Numbered from the stretch's first letter, positions 1-9,896 are shown. The stretch: 64,000 nucleotides of DNA from Streptomyces sclerotialus (GCA_000719105.1 JODX01000005.1:186001-250000); one strand, 5' to 3'. Notes: generated by a model from the letters alone, not told the origin. Numbers and translations are program-made.

Positions 1-242
1 TGGCGGACCAGACCGTCGGTGGGCTGCATGGAGATGGTGCGGACCAGGCCGTCACCCAGGTGCTGGGCGACCTCCAGGGTCAGCGTCTTCAGCTCGCCCG
101 CGTTGGCCGGGTCGGAGACCTGGACGTGCAGGGCGTTGTAGATGTCGGGCATCGCGTCGACGGGGAACTCCACGTCGACGACCGGGCCGATGACCCGGGC
201 GACGCGGCCCGTGGCAACGGCCGTCTCAACTGTCGTCGTCAT
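1..242 (-). CDS. atpD: ATP synthase F1 beta subunit, N-terminal part
   Basis: Only the first 80 codons are inside the window; the gene runs off its left edge. The N-terminus shows the beta-barrel domain of the F1 catalytic subunit ([15 protein letters not shown], then NALHVQ and [11 protein letters not shown]). In the holoenzyme beta carries the catalytic nucleotide sites facing the cytoplasm. The ATG shares one base with the TAA stop of atpG (TAATG), so translation is very probably coupled to it. It is the last visible gene of the atp operon. Identity is certain although catalytic motifs lie outside. Confidence 0.96.
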   Translation of the reverse strand, partial: MTTTVETAVATGRVARVIGPVVDVEFPVDAMPDIYNALHVQVSDPANAGELKTLTLEVAQHLGDGLVRTISMQPTDGLVR

Positions 243-1159
243 TACTTGTCACTCCCCGCGGTCGCGTCGGCGAGGGCTGCGGAGCCACCGACGATCTCGC
301 TGATTTCCTGGGTGATTTCGGCCTGGCGGGCCGCGTTGGCAAGACGGGAGAGCGTGTTGATCAGCTCGCCCGCGTTGTCGGTGGCCGACTTCATCGCGCG
401 GCGCGTGGCGGCGTGCTTGGAAGCGGCCGACTGCAGCAGCGCGTTGTAGATGCGGCTCTCGACGTAGCGCGGCAGGAGGGCGTCGAGGACGTCCTCCGCC
501 GACGGCTCGAAGTCGAACAGCGGAAGGATCTCGCCCTTCGTCGCCGTCTTCTCCGCGACCTCGTCGAGGCTGAGCGGCAGCAGCCGGGCCTCGACCGCGG
601 TCTGCGTCATCATCGAGACGAACTCGGTGTAGACGATGTGGAGCTCGTCCACGCCGCCGTCCGCCGTCTCCTTCTCGATGGCCTCGATCAGGGGCGCCGC
701 GACCTTCTTGGCGTCCCCGTACGCGGGCTCGTCGGTGAAGCCGGTCCACTGGTCCGCGATGCGGCGCTCGCGGAAGTTGTAGTGGGCCACACCGCGCCGG
801 CCGACGATGTACGTGTCGACCTGCTTGCCCTCGCGCTCCAGCCGCTCGGTGAGCTGCTCCGCGGCCTTGATGGCGTTGGAGTTGAACGCACCGGCGAGAC
901 CACGGTCACTCGTCAGCAGCAGGACCGCGGCCCGCGTGACCGTCTCGGCCTGGGTGGTCAGCGGGTGCTTGGTGTTCGACCCGGTGCCGACCGCCGTGAC
1001 CGCGCGGGTCAGTTCCTGCGCGTACGGCGTGGAGGCCGCCACCTTGCGCTGCGCCTTGACGACGCGCGAGGCGGCGATCATCTCCATCGCCTTGGTGATC
1101 TTCTTGGTCGCGGTGACGGATCGGATGCGACGCTTGTAGACCCGGAGCTGGGCTCCCAT
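242..1159 (-). CDS. atpG: ATP synthase F1 gamma subunit
   Basis: This is the central rotor stalk that turns inside the alpha3beta3 head and passes torque between Fo and F1. The 305 residues match actinobacterial gamma subunits in length. The N-terminal helix ([19 protein letters not shown]) and the C-terminal helix ([17 protein letters not shown]) form the conserved coiled coil, with a Rossmann-like middle between them. It lies 21 nt after atpA and overlaps atpD by one base, which fits the usual alpha-gamma-beta order. Nothing unusual is seen in the sequence. Confidence 0.97.
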   Translation of the reverse strand: MGAQLRVYKRRIRSVTATKKITKAMEMIAASRVVKAQRKVAASTPYAQELTRAVTAVGTGSNTKHPLTTQAETVTRAAVLLLTSDRGLAGAFNSNAIKAAEQLTERLEREGKQVDTYIVGRRGVAHYNFRERRIADQWTGFTDEPAYGDAKKVAAPLIEAIEKETADGGVDELHIVYTEFVSMMTQTAVEARLLPLSLDEVAEKTATKGEILPLFDFEPSAEDVLDALLPRYVESRIYNALLQSAASKHAATRRAMKSATDNAGELINTLSRLANAARQAEITQEISEIVGGSAALADATAGSDK

Positions 1160-1180
1160 GAGTCAGGTCCCTTCCTTACG

Positions 1181-2770
1181 TCACTTGGCGGCGGACGGAG
1201 CGTCCTCGCCGAGCAGCTTGCCGTCGGAGGTCTCGAACTGCTTCTTGAACTCCGTGATCGCATCGGCGACGGCCGTCAGGGTGTCGTCCGACATCTTGCC
1301 GCCCTCCCGGATGGAGGTCATGAGGCCCTGCTCCTTGCGGTGCAGGAACTCGAGCAGCTCCTTCTCGAAGCGGCGGATGTCGGCGACCGGCACCTCGTCC
1401 ATCTTGCCGGTGGTGCCGGCCCAGACGGAGACGACCTGGTCCTCGGTGGCCATCGGCTGGTACTGGTCCTGCTTCAGCAGCTCGACCATGCGCTGACCGC
1501 GCTCCAGCTGGGACTTCGACGCGGCGTCCAGGTCGGAACCGAAGGCGGCGAACGCCTCCAGCTCACGGAACTGGGCGAGGTCCACGCGGAGTCGGCCGGA
1601 GACCTGCTTCATCGCCTTGTGCTGCGCGGAACCACCGACTCGGGAGACGGAGATACCGACGTTCAGCGCGGGACGCTGACCGGCGTTGAACAGGTCCGAC
1701 TCCAGGAAGCACTGGCCGTCGGTGATGGAGATGACGTTGGTCGGGATGAACGCCGAGACGTCGTTGGCCTTCGTCTCGACGATCGGCAGACCGGTCATCG
1801 AGCCCTTGCCCATCTCGTCGGAGAGCTTCGCGCAGCGCTCCAGCAGACGGGAGTGCAGGTAGAAGACGTCACCCGGGTAGGCCTCGCGGCCCGGCGGGCG
1901 GCGCAGCAGCAGCGACACGGCGCGGTAGGCGTCGGCCTGCTTCGAGAGGTCGTCGAAGATGATGAGGACGTGCTTGCCCTCGTACATCCAGTGCTGGCCG
2001 ATGGCCGAGCCGGTGTACGGCGCCAGGTACTTGAAGCCGGCCGGGTCGGACGCCGGGGCGGCGACGATGGTCGTGTACTCCAGCGCGCCGTTCTCCTCCA
2101 GCGCGCGGCGGACCGACGCGATGGTGGAGCCCTTCTGGCCGATGGCGACGTAGATGCAGCGGACCTGCTTGTTCACGTCGCCCGAGCGCCAGTTGTCGCG
2201 CTGGTTGATGATCGTGTCGACGGCCAGGGCGGTCTTGCCGGTCTGACGGTCACCGATGATCAGCTGGCGCTGGCCGCGGCCGATCGGGGTCATGGCGTCG
2301 ACGGCCTTGTAGCCGGTCTCCATCGGCTCGTGCACCGACTTGCGCTGCATGACCGTGGGGGCCTGCAGCTCGAGGGCGCGGCGGCCGACGGTGTCGATCT
2401 CGCCGAGACCGTCGATCGGGTTGCCGAGCGGGTCGACGACACGGCCGAGGTAGCCGTCGCCGACGGCGACCGACAGGACCTCGCCGGTGCGGGTGACCGG
2501 CTGGCCCTCCTCGATACCGCTGAACTCACCGAGGACGATGGCGCCGATCTCGCGCTCTTCCAGGTTCAGCGCCAGGCCGAGGGTGCCGTCCTCGAACTTC
2601 AGCAGTTCGTTGGCCATGGCCGAGGGAAGGCCCTCGACCTTCGCGATGCCGTCGCCGGCAAGGGTGACCGTACCGACCTCCTCGCGCGAGGCCGCGTCCG
2701 GCTTGTACGACTGGACGAAGTTCTCCAGCGCGTCCCGGATCTCCTCCGGCCGGATCGTGAGCTCCGCCAT
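1181..2770 (-). CDS. atpA: ATP synthase F1 alpha subunit
   Basis: Regulatory and catalytic-interface subunit of the F1 head. The 529-residue protein begins [10 protein letters not shown], the usual Streptomyces start. An ATG 39 nt further upstream is open but adds a non-conserved 13-residue leader, so I chose the internal ATG, preceded by AAGGAGAG at about 12 nt. Walker A (GDRQTGKT) lies at about residues 173-180, and the signature [18 protein letters not shown] stretch (here [16 protein letters not shown]) is present further on. It is separated from atpH by 126 nt that contain a hairpin. Confidence 0.97.
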   Translation of the reverse strand: MAELTIRPEEIRDALENFVQSYKPDAASREEVGTVTLAGDGIAKVEGLPSAMANELLKFEDGTLGLALNLEEREIGAIVLGEFSGIEEGQPVTRTGEVLSVAVGDGYLGRVVDPLGNPIDGLGEIDTVGRRALELQAPTVMQRKSVHEPMETGYKAVDAMTPIGRGQRQLIIGDRQTGKTALAVDTIINQRDNWRSGDVNKQVRCIYVAIGQKGSTIASVRRALEENGALEYTTIVAAPASDPAGFKYLAPYTGSAIGQHWMYEGKHVLIIFDDLSKQADAYRAVSLLLRRPPGREAYPGDVFYLHSRLLERCAKLSDEMGKGSMTGLPIVETKANDVSAFIPTNVISITDGQCFLESDLFNAGQRPALNVGISVSRVGGSAQHKAMKQVSGRLRVDLAQFRELEAFAAFGSDLDAASKSQLERGQRMVELLKQDQYQPMATEDQVVSVWAGTTGKMDEVPVADIRRFEKELLEFLHRKEQGLMTSIREGGKMSDDTLTAVADAITEFKKQFETSDGKLLGEDAPSAAK

Positions 2771-2811
2771 CTGGGTTCCCTGCTCTCCTTGTTGGGCCCG
2801 AAGTTTCACTT

Positions 2812-2834
2812 AGGGGGGATGGGGACTCCCCCCT
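2812..2834. other. Hairpin between atpH and atpA
   Basis: A perfect 7-bp inverted repeat (AGGGGGG / CCCCCCT) with a 9-nt loop sits in the only sizeable gap of the F1 gene block, just upstream of the atpA start. No U-tract follows on the minus strand. It could be an RNA processing or stability element that sets the level of alpha relative to delta, or an attenuator. The structure is seen directly; its function is inference. Confidence 0.4.
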
Positions 2835-2896
2835 GAAGGAGGTGAATCCTCTGCACGGCCCAACTCGGGCCGTATTACTACGTATGCGGTTTGCTG

Positions 2897-3712
2897 CTAG
2901 CTCGCCAGACGGCGGGCGGCGTCCTCGAGACGGTCCGCGAGGGAGCCGTTGATGACCTCGTCACCGACCTGCACCCGGATGCCGCCGACGACCTCGGGGT
3001 CCACGTCGAGGTTGAGGTGCATCGCACGGCCGTAGAGCTTCGCCAGGGCGGCGCCGAGGCGCTGCCGCTGCGTGTCGCTCAGCGGGACCGCCGACGTGAC
3101 GACGGCGACCATGCGGTTCCGGCGCTCGGCGGCGAGCTTGGACAGGGACTCGAGTCCCGATTCCAGGCTACGTCCACGCGGCGCGGTCACAAGGCGCGTC
3201 ACCAGGCGCTCGGTCGTGGCGTTCGCACGGCCGCCGAGCAGGCTGCGCAGCAGTTCCCTCTTGGCGGTGCCACTCGCGGAACGGTTGGTCAGCGCGGCCC
3301 GCAGCTCCGTGTTGGAGGAGATGATCCGGGCGAACCGGAACAGCTCGTCCTCCACGTCGTCGAGCGCGTTCGCCCGCTGGGCCGCCGTGAAGTCGGCCGT
3401 GCCGGCCAGCTCCTCCAGGGCGTCCACCAGGTCACGCGGCTGCGACCAGCGGGAGCGCACCATGCCGGTCACCAGGTCGGCGGCGGGGCCGCTGACCTGT
3501 CCGCCGAACAGGCGCTGGGCCAGCTCGGCCTTGGCCTCACCGGCCTGCGCCGGGTCGGTGAGGACCCGACGCAAGCTGACCTCGCGGTCGAGCAGCGCGG
3601 TGACGGCGGCCAGCTCGTCGGCGAGCGCGGCGGCGTCGACCGAGGTGCTGTCGGTCAGCGCGTCCAGGCGCTCACGTGCGGCCGTCAGGGCCTCGCGGCT
3701 CGCTCCGTTCAT
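2897..3712 (-). CDS. atpH: ATP synthase F1 delta subunit
   Basis: Delta (OSCP-like) ties the peripheral stalk b dimer to the top of F1. The 271 residues are longer than the roughly 180 of E. coli delta, which is normal for Streptomyces. The C-terminal part carries the family signature (LSKLAAERRNRMVAVVTSAV ... LNLDVDPEVVGGIRVQVGD). Its ATG overlaps the atpF stop by four bases (ATGA), so the two are translationally coupled. Confidence 0.95.
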   Translation of the reverse strand: MNGASREALTAARERLDALTDSTSVDAAALADELAAVTALLDREVSLRRVLTDPAQAGEAKAELAQRLFGGQVSGPAADLVTGMVRSRWSQPRDLVDALEELAGTADFTAAQRANALDDVEDELFRFARIISSNTELRAALTNRSASGTAKRELLRSLLGGRANATTERLVTRLVTAPRGRSLESGLESLSKLAAERRNRMVAVVTSAVPLSDTQRQRLGAALAKLYGRAMHLNLDVDPEVVGGIRVQVGDEVINGSLADRLEDAARRLAS

Positions 3713-4269
3713 CGCGTGGCCTCGGCCTTCTCCTCGAGGTCGTCGAGGAAGCGGTCGATCACACGGCTCTGCCGGGCGTGGTCCTCGAGGGACTCACCGA
3801 CGAGCTTGCCGGCCAGGTCGGTGGCGAGCTTGCCGACGTCCTGGCGGAGCGAGGACGCCGCGGCCTTGCGGTCGGCCTCGATCTGGGCGTGACCGGCGGC
3901 GACGATCTCCTCGCGCTGCCGCTGGCCTTCCGCACGCATCTCGGCGATGAGCTGGGCACCCTGCTCCTGCGCCTCCTGGCGCAGACGCGCGGCCTCGTGC
4001 CGGGCCTCGGCGAGCTGAGCCTTGTACTGCTCGAGCACGCTCTGGGCCTCGACCTTCATGGCGTCGGCCTCTTCGATACCGCCTTCGATCGCCTTGCGGC
4101 GCTCGTCCAGAACCTTGTTGATGTTCGGGAGGAGCTTCTTCCAGAAGACGAAGAAGACGATGGCGAAGGCGATGGTGCCGACGAGCAGCTCGGGGCCGGG
4201 CGGGAGGAGGGGGTTCTGCTCTTCCGCGTGCCCGCCTTCCGCAGCCAGCTGCACCAGGTTGGCGATCAC
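3709..4269 (-). CDS. atpF: ATP synthase Fo subunit b
   Basis: Peripheral stalk subunit, a membrane-anchored dimeric coiled coil. After a short N-terminus there is one membrane segment (about residues 29-46, ELLVGTIAFAIVFFVFW), then a long charged helix rich in Glu, Ala, Arg and Lys up to residue 186. The GTG start is supported by AAAGG seven nt upstream. It overlaps atpH by four bases and follows atpE by 44 nt. Confidence 0.95.
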   Translation of the reverse strand: MIANLVQLAAEGGHAEEQNPLLPPGPELLVGTIAFAIVFFVFWKKLLPNINKVLDERRKAIEGGIEEADAMKVEAQSVLEQYKAQLAEARHEAARLRQEAQEQGAQLIAEMRAEGQRQREEIVAAGHAQIEADRKAAASSLRQDVGKLATDLAGKLVGESLEDHARQSRVIDRFLDDLEEKAEATR

Positions 4270-4313
4270 ATCAGTGCCTTTCGTCGATTACGTGTCGGGG
4301 TAGTAAGGAGTTC

Positions 4314-4601
<288 letters not shown>

Positions 4602-4629
4602 TCAGGGGGCTTTGTGGGGCGGGGCTATC

Positions 4630-5448
4630 TCAGTGGTGCTCGGCGAGAGCGCCCTGGATGTACGTGCAGGTGAGGAGCACGAAGACGTACGCCTGGACGG
4701 CCTGCACGAAAAGCTCGAAGACGATCATGGCCATCGTCATGATGAAGGAGATGCCGGCCGCCGGGATCATGTAGCTGTTCAGCAGGTACCAGGAGGCGAC
4801 GGTGAACATCACCAGCATCAGGTGACCGGCGAACATGTTCGCGAACAGTCGGACTGCGTGCGTGAAGGGGCGGACCAGCAGGTTCGAGAAGAACTCGATG
4901 ACCATCACGAGCGGCAGCACCGCGCCGAGCGACTTGTCGTAGCCGGTGATGTTCTTGAAGAAGCCGACGAAGCCGTGGCGCTTGAAGGTCAGCGAGACCC
5001 AGACGATCCACACGATGGCCGCGAGCACCGCCGGGAAGGCGATGACCGACGACACCGGGAACTGGGCCAGCGGGATCACGGACCAGATGTTCATGATCCA
5101 GATGAAGAAGAACAGCGAGACGGCCAGGGGGACGTACTTCTCGCCCTCCTTCTTGCCCAGGGTCTCGTACACGATGCCGCGGCGCACGAAGTCGTAACCG
5201 GCCTCGCCGATCATCTGCAGCTTGCCGGGAACCACCTTGGCCTTGCCGAAGGCGGCGTAGAAGAAGGTGACGACCAGCAGGGTGGTGATGAGCGCGAGCA
5301 GCATCACCTTGTTGAACTCGAACCCGCCGACCGTGGCGATCGGCTTGAAGAGGAACGAGTGCAGGCCCGGAGCCGGGAAGCCACAGCCGTTGTCAGACAG
5401 GATGCGGCAATCCCACTCGAAGGCGAGCTGGGTCATGTCAGCACTCAC
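4630..5448 (-). CDS. atpB: ATP synthase Fo subunit a
   Basis: Stator proton-channel subunit. The essential arginine lies in RPFTHAVRLFANMFAGH on the long transmembrane helix, and five to six hydrophobic spans are visible. I chose the GTG that gives VSADMTQLAFEWDC (272 residues) because AAGGAGT sits just upstream of it. A longer reading frame from 5484 exists but places the start ahead of this ribosome site. It ends 79 nt before atpE. Confidence 0.93.
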   Translation of the reverse strand: MSADMTQLAFEWDCRILSDNGCGFPAPGLHSFLFKPIATVGGFEFNKVMLLALITTLLVVTFFYAAFGKAKVVPGKLQMIGEAGYDFVRRGIVYETLGKKEGEKYVPLAVSLFFFIWIMNIWSVIPLAQFPVSSVIAFPAVLAAIVWIVWVSLTFKRHGFVGFFKNITGYDKSLGAVLPLVMVIEFFSNLLVRPFTHAVRLFANMFAGHLMLVMFTVASWYLLNSYMIPAAGISFIMTMAMIVFELFVQAVQAYVFVLLTCTYIQGALAEHH

Positions 5449-5673
5449 CGCGGACTCCTTCGGCGTGACGCATAGGTTCGGCAACCTCGTTGTGTCGGCG
5501 CGGCGCGCAGCCGCGAGTCGGCACCGGACTGGTGTTTCGGATGTGGGAGCGGCTGGGGGGCTTCGAGCCTCGCGATCCAGCAGGCGTCAGCTCAGATGCC
5601 CGCGCCCGCGACGCCGCAGTTGGCACCGGACGATAGCAGGAGTTGCCCCACGCCTTTATCCCGCCCCTACCTC

Positions 5674-6111
5674 TCACGACGACGACCCCGTCTTCTCGGA
5701 CTTCTCGCTCTTCTCGGCGGCCGGATCGACGTAGAAGATCTTGGCCTTCATGTGCGCGCGGGCCTGCGCGGCCATCCATACGACGGTCGCGACGACGAGG
5801 CCGGCCGCAAACGCGCGGGCGTTGAAGAGAGAGGTGTCCTTGAAGACAGCGACGAAGATCAGGAGCAGCAGGAGCTGGGCGACGTAGAGCATCATGCCCA
5901 TCGCCTGGAACAGCTGCGGGAGCGTTTTTGCCGTCCACTGGAGCACATACAGACCGATCCCCATGAAGAGGATGGCGAGCACGGTTCCGACGGCCGCGCC
6001 GATCGCGCCCTTGCCCCCGGCGACCACGCCGCTGACGGCGACCGAGAGCACACCGGCAGCCGCTGTCGGCACAGCGATCTGCAGAAGGTTCCGGGCGTCA
6101 GAGGACGGCAT
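5674..6111 (-). CDS. atpI: ATP synthase-associated membrane protein AtpI
   Basis: First gene of the operon. The 145-residue protein has four hydrophobic spans and a charged C-terminal tail rich in Glu, Lys and Ser. It corresponds to the actinobacterial AtpI/ATP synthase I protein, which helps assemble the c-ring and may bind magnesium; that role is known for the family, not shown here. GGAG lies nine nt before the ATG. A gap of about 225 nt separates it from atpB. Confidence 0.85.
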   Translation of the reverse strand: MPSSDARNLLQIAVPTAAAGVLSVAVSGVVAGGKGAIGAAVGTVLAILFMGIGLYVLQWTAKTLPQLFQAMGMMLYVAQLLLLLIFVAVFKDTSLFNARAFAAGLVVATVVWMAAQARAHMKAKIFYVDPAAEKSEKSEKTGSSS

Positions 6112-6408
6112 GGCGGCAACTCCGCTTTGTAAGGGGGCAGGGTGTCGTCATGGACGAGCGTAGTCCCGGGGCGAGAGAGATTTCCCTCCGGCTCTGGACC
6201 GTCTCACTGCGGCCCATCGGCTCCATCCCGGGGTCTCGTGAACCGTATCACAAACTATTTGATGAGGTCTTTACCTGGGAGTGTGCCCGGCGTCACACAT
6301 GAGAGTGAACCTGCACATCTGCGCTGATGTAGCGACTGTTTGTCTGGTATTTGAGCGCTTTGCCCACCCAGCGCCGGGTCAAGCGTTAGTCAGATTCTTA
6401 CCTTGGCG
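6112..6408 (-). promoter_or_regulatory. Intergenic region expected to hold the atp operon promoter
   Basis: About 300 nt lie between the wecA-like gene and atpI, both on the minus strand, so this should hold the ATP synthase promoter. On the minus strand I see a TACGCT hexamer (about 6159-6164) and an AT-rich stretch around 6243-6262, but no convincing -35 partner for either. No hairpin clearly marks the end of the upstream gene. Confidence 0.35.
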
Positions 6409-7770
6409 TCATCGCGACGAGCCCGCCTTGCGCCTGTCCAGGGGGTGCGAACGGGTTCCCAGGGCGGTCGCGCCATTGACGCGCGAGACACCCGCGGCGA
6501 CCGGGGTGCGCGTCTCCGGCCCCCGGGGCTCCGCGCCCGCCGCGTCCGTCCCGTACTCCGCCCGGGCCGACACGGCGGCCTCCGCTTCCTGCCGCAACCG
6601 GCGCCGGCGGCGGTACCGCGGGGGTACGAAGCGCTCCGCCCAGCGCGGGGCCCGCGGGGTGAAGCGCGGCAGCAGGAGCAGCACCAGGCCGACCGCGCTG
6701 AGCCCGACGACGCCGAGCACGATCCACATGGACGCCGAGTTCACCGAGTACGCCAGCGCGCCGAAGCCGATCAGCGCCGACCAGAAGTACATGATCAGCA
6801 CGGCCCGGCTGTGCGAGTGCCCGATCTCCAGCAGCCGGTGGTGCAGGTGCCCGCGGTCCGCCGCGAACGGGGACTGGCCGCGCCAGGTACGCCGGACGAT
6901 CGCGAGCACCAGGTCCGCCGCGGGGATCGCGATGATCGTCAGCGGCATCAGCAGCGGGATGTAGACGGGCACCATCTGGTGCACGGCGTCGCGCTCGGAC
7001 CCGGAGAACAGATCCATCGCGTCGGGGTCGATCTGCCCGGTGACGGAGATCGCGCCGGCCGCCAGCACCAGGCCGATCAGCATCGACCCGGAGTCCCCCA
7101 TGAAGATCCGGGCGGGGTGCATGTTGTGCGGCAGGAACCCCAGGCACATGCCCATCAGGATGGCCGCGAAGAGGGTGGCCGGGGCGGCGGCCTCGATGCC
7201 GTAGCTGAACCAGATGCGGTACGCGTACATGAAGAACGCCGCGGAGGCGATGCACACCATGCCCGCGGCGAGGCCGTCGAGGCCGTCCACGAAGTTCACC
7301 GCGTTGATCGTGATGACGACGAGCGCGACCGTCAGCAGGGTGCCCTGCCACTGGGTCAGCGCCACGTTGCCCACGCCGGGGACGGGCAGCCACAGGATCG
7401 TCAGGCCCTGCATCACCATCACACCCGCGGCGATCATCTGGCCGCCCAGCTTGATCAGCGCGTCGATCTCGAACTTGTCGTCCAGGACGCCGATGAGCCA
7501 GATCAGCGCGGCGCCGGAGAGCAGGGCGCGCGGCTCGTTGGAGGTCTCGAAGACCTCGCTGAGGTTGGTCAGGTGGTCGGCGACCAGCAGGCCCGCGCAC
7601 AGCCCGAAGAACATGGCGATGCCGCCGAGCCGTGGTGTGGGTTCCCGGTGGACGTCGCGCGCGCGGATCTCCGGCATGGCTCCGGCCACGATCGCGAACT
7701 TCCGTACCGGTCCGGTCAGGAGGTACGTCACCGCGGCCGTGACACAGAGCGTCAGCAGGTATTCACGCAC
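6409..7770 (-). CDS. Undecaprenyl-phosphate GlcNAc-1-phosphate transferase family (WecA/TagO/MraY-like)
   Basis: Integral membrane enzyme that moves a sugar-1-phosphate from a UDP-sugar onto polyprenyl phosphate, starting a cell-wall glycopolymer or linkage unit. About ten hydrophobic spans are visible. Diagnostic motifs are LGGIAMF, the DD pair in GVLDDKFEID, NAVNFVDGLDGLA, and the cytoplasmic HLHHRLL histidine motif. I prefer the start VREYLLTLC, which agrees with recalled homologues; a GTG 12 nt upstream is also open. The C-terminal 80 residues are a charged, poorly conserved tail. Its neighbours SHMT and the phosphatase relative run in the same direction. Confidence 0.88.
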   Translation of the reverse strand: MREYLLTLCVTAAVTYLLTGPVRKFAIVAGAMPEIRARDVHREPTPRLGGIAMFFGLCAGLLVADHLTNLSEVFETSNEPRALLSGAALIWLIGVLDDKFEIDALIKLGGQMIAAGVMVMQGLTILWLPVPGVGNVALTQWQGTLLTVALVVITINAVNFVDGLDGLAAGMVCIASAAFFMYAYRIWFSYGIEAAAPATLFAAILMGMCLGFLPHNMHPARIFMGDSGSMLIGLVLAAGAISVTGQIDPDAMDLFSGSERDAVHQMVPVYIPLLMPLTIIAIPAADLVLAIVRRTWRGQSPFAADRGHLHHRLLEIGHSHSRAVLIMYFWSALIGFGALAYSVNSASMWIVLGVVGLSAVGLVLLLLPRFTPRAPRWAERFVPPRYRRRRRLRQEAEAAVSARAEYGTDAAGAEPRGPETRTPVAAGVSRVNGATALGTRSHPLDRRKAGSSR

Positions 7771-7899
7771 GGGCTTCCCCACAGGTCTCGCTGGCCATCA
7801 CAGCCCCACACCCTAGCGATGCACGCATATGGATGGGGACTTCCGGGTAGCGACGATGGTTGCACGTGTACTTGTGTCCGGTGGTGCGTCTACCCACCG

Positions 7900-9138
7900 T
7901 CAGACGGGATACGGCGGGAATCTCCCGGCGAGTTCCCGCACTTCTTCACGGGCCGTGCCCGCGTCCGTCTCCTCGCGCAGCACCGCCCCGAACAGCGCGG
8001 CGATCCGCAGCATCTCCACCTCCCCCATGCCCTGGGTCGTCACCGCCGCCGTACCGAGCCGCAGCCCGCGGGCGTCGCCGTGGGGCAGGGCGCAGGCGTC
8101 GAGCACCATCCCGGCCGCGGCCAGCCGCCCGCGCGCGGTGCGCCCGTCCACGCCGAGCGGTGCGGGATCGACGACGAGCAGATGGGTGTCGGTGCCGCCG
8201 GTGGTGACCGTGAGTCCCTCGGCCGCCAGGGCGCCGGCGAGCACCCGGGCGTTGGCGACGACCTGGTGCGCGTACGCCGCGAACGCCGGGGTCGCCGCCT
8301 CGCCGAACGCGACGGCCTTGGCGGCGATGGTGTGCATCTGCGCGCCTCCCTGCGTGAACGGGAAGACCGCGCGGTCGATGCGCTCCGCGAGATCGCTGCC
8401 GCAAAGGACCATGCCGCCGCGGGGGCCGCGCAGCACCTTGTGCGTGGTGGCGCAGACGACGTCCGCGTACGGCACCGGGGAGGGCGCCGCTCCCCCGGCG
8501 ACGAGGCCCATGGGGTGCGCGGCGTCGGCGATGAGGTACGCGCCCACCTCGTCGGCGACGGACCGGAAGAACGCGTGGTCGATGTGGCGCGGATAGGCGA
8601 TGGACCCGCACACGATCGCCTTCGGGCGGTGGCTGCGGGCCAGGGCGAGCACCTGCTCGTGGTCGATGAGCCCCGAGTCGGCCTCGACCCCGTACCCGAC
8701 GAAGTCGAACCAGCGCCCGGAGAAGTTGGCGGGCGAGCCGTGGGTGAGGTGTCCGCCGAACGGCAGGCCCATGGCGAGCACGGTGTCACCGGGCCGCAGC
8801 AGTGCCGCGTAGGCCGCGAGCACCGCGGAGGAACCCGAGTGCGACTGCACATTGGCGTGCTCGGTGCCGAAGAGGTCACGGGCCCGCTCGGCGGCGAGGC
8901 GTTCGGCTACGTCGACGATCTCGCATCCACCGTGGTGGCGGGCGCCCGGATAGCCCTCGGCGTACTTGTTGGCGAGCGGCGAGCCCAGCGCGGCCAGCAC
9001 CGCCGGTGAGGTGAAGTTCTCCGCGGCGATGAGCTGGAGCGTCGTCGACTGCCGGGCCAGCTCCCCGAGCAGGACCTCGGCGAGTTCGGGGTCCTGGCGG
9101 CACAGGAGGTCCGCTTCCAGGGTGGAGGTGACCGACAT
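7900..9138 (-). CDS. glyA: Serine hydroxymethyltransferase (glyA-type)
   Basis: PLP enzyme that converts serine and tetrahydrofolate to glycine and methylene-tetrahydrofolate. At 412 residues it has the family length. Visible motifs are LIAAENFTSPAVL, NKYAEGYPGARHHGG, ADAAHPMGLVAGG and the PLP-binding TTHKVLRGPRGG with Lys234. GGAG sits about eight nt before the ATG. Streptomyces usually have another SHMT elsewhere; this copy is placed between wall-glycopolymer and tRNA-modification genes, so it may be the secondary paralogue, and its exact amino-acid specificity is unproven. Confidence 0.9.
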   Translation of the reverse strand: MSVTSTLEADLLCRQDPELAEVLLGELARQSTTLQLIAAENFTSPAVLAALGSPLANKYAEGYPGARHHGGCEIVDVAERLAAERARDLFGTEHANVQSHSGSSAVLAAYAALLRPGDTVLAMGLPFGGHLTHGSPANFSGRWFDFVGYGVEADSGLIDHEQVLALARSHRPKAIVCGSIAYPRHIDHAFFRSVADEVGAYLIADAAHPMGLVAGGAAPSPVPYADVVCATTHKVLRGPRGGMVLCGSDLAERIDRAVFPFTQGGAQMHTIAAKAVAFGEAATPAFAAYAHQVVANARVLAGALAAEGLTVTTGGTDTHLLVVDPAPLGVDGRTARGRLAAAGMVLDACALPHGDARGLRLGTAAVTTQGMGEVEMLRIAALFGAVLREETDAGTAREEVRELAGRFPPYPV

Positions 9139-9224
9139 GGTGGGCTCCGGACGTCGGCGGGGGCGCTACGACCAATGTAGGACCGTGGCCCGCGGCCCGC
9201 CCGGTGGTCGGGCCCGCCCGGTGG

Positions 9225-9896
9225 TCAGGTCCGCGCGGGGACGCCCGTCAGCGCCGTCACGACCGGGTCCAGCGCCTGGTGTATCTCGTCGCCGATCGAC
9301 CGGAAGAACGGCAGCGGCGCCCCGTACGGGTCGTACACCTCGTCGGCGTCCGCCGTCGGCGCGAGAAGCCAGCCGCGCAGCGCCGCCGCGGCGCGCACCA
9401 GCGCCCGCGCGCGCATGACGAGGCCGTCCTCCAGCGGGGGCAGCGTCGCCGGGTCGATGGCGTTCACCAGGCGGGTGAACTCCTTGAGGGTGAAGGTGCG
9501 CAGGCCCGCCGAGTGGCCCATGGAGATGACCTGGGCGCGGTGGTCCCGGGTGGCGGTGAGGACCAGGTCGGCCCTGATGACGTGCTCGTCCAGCAGTTCG
9601 CGGCCCGTGAAGCCCGTGGAGTCCGCGCCGAAGTCCGCGAGGACCGCCTCGGCGTTCTCCTCCATGGGGGCGCCCTCGTGGCCCCAGGTCCCGGCGCTCT
9701 CCACGATCAGCCCGCCGCCCAGGATGCCGAGCCGCTCCGCCACGAAATGACGGGTCAGCCGCTCGGTTATGGGCGAGCGGCACACGTTGCCGGTGCTGAC
9801 GTGGAGTATGCGGAAGGTGTCACGAGGGAAACCGAAGGTGGTCGTCTCTTCCCCGATGCCGCCTATGCCACGCCCCGTCGCTCCAGGGCCTGTCAA
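9225..9896 (-). CDS. Low-molecular-weight protein-tyrosine-phosphatase family, nucleophile Cys replaced by Ser
   Basis: The fold signature is clear: ILHVSTGNVCRSPITERL at the N-terminus, and the general-acid loop DPYGAPLPF near the C-terminus. In active enzymes the P-loop is Cys-x5-Arg; here the first position is Ser34 (codon AGC) while Arg40 and the DP loop remain. It is therefore either inactive, a phospho-binder, or uses different chemistry. The only reasonable start is a TTG overlapping the stop of the upstream gene as TTGA, which gives 223 residues. I recall the same VSTGNVCRS string in other Streptomyces, so the change is probably ancient rather than a local mutation. Confidence 0.82.
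   Translation of the reverse strand: MTGPGATGRGIGGIGEETTTFGFPRDTFRILHVSTGNVCRSPITERLTRHFVAERLGILGGGLIVESAGTWGHEGAPMEENAEAVLADFGADSTGFTGRELLDEHVIRADLVLTATRDHRAQVISMGHSAGLRTFTLKEFTRLVNAIDPATLPPLEDGLVMRARALVRAAAALRGWLLAPTADADEVYDPYGAPLPFFRSIGDEIHQALDPVVTALTGVPART

Noticed and set aside
2812..2834. Hairpin before atpA as a full terminator
   Set aside because: It lies inside an operon that must be cotranscribed, so a complete stop is unlikely; kept only as a possible processing element.
413..2836. Long plus-strand open frame opposite atpG and atpA
   Set aside because: Follows the third-codon GC pattern of the two minus-strand genes and shows no family resemblance; the opposite strand holds two unmistakable ATP synthase genes.
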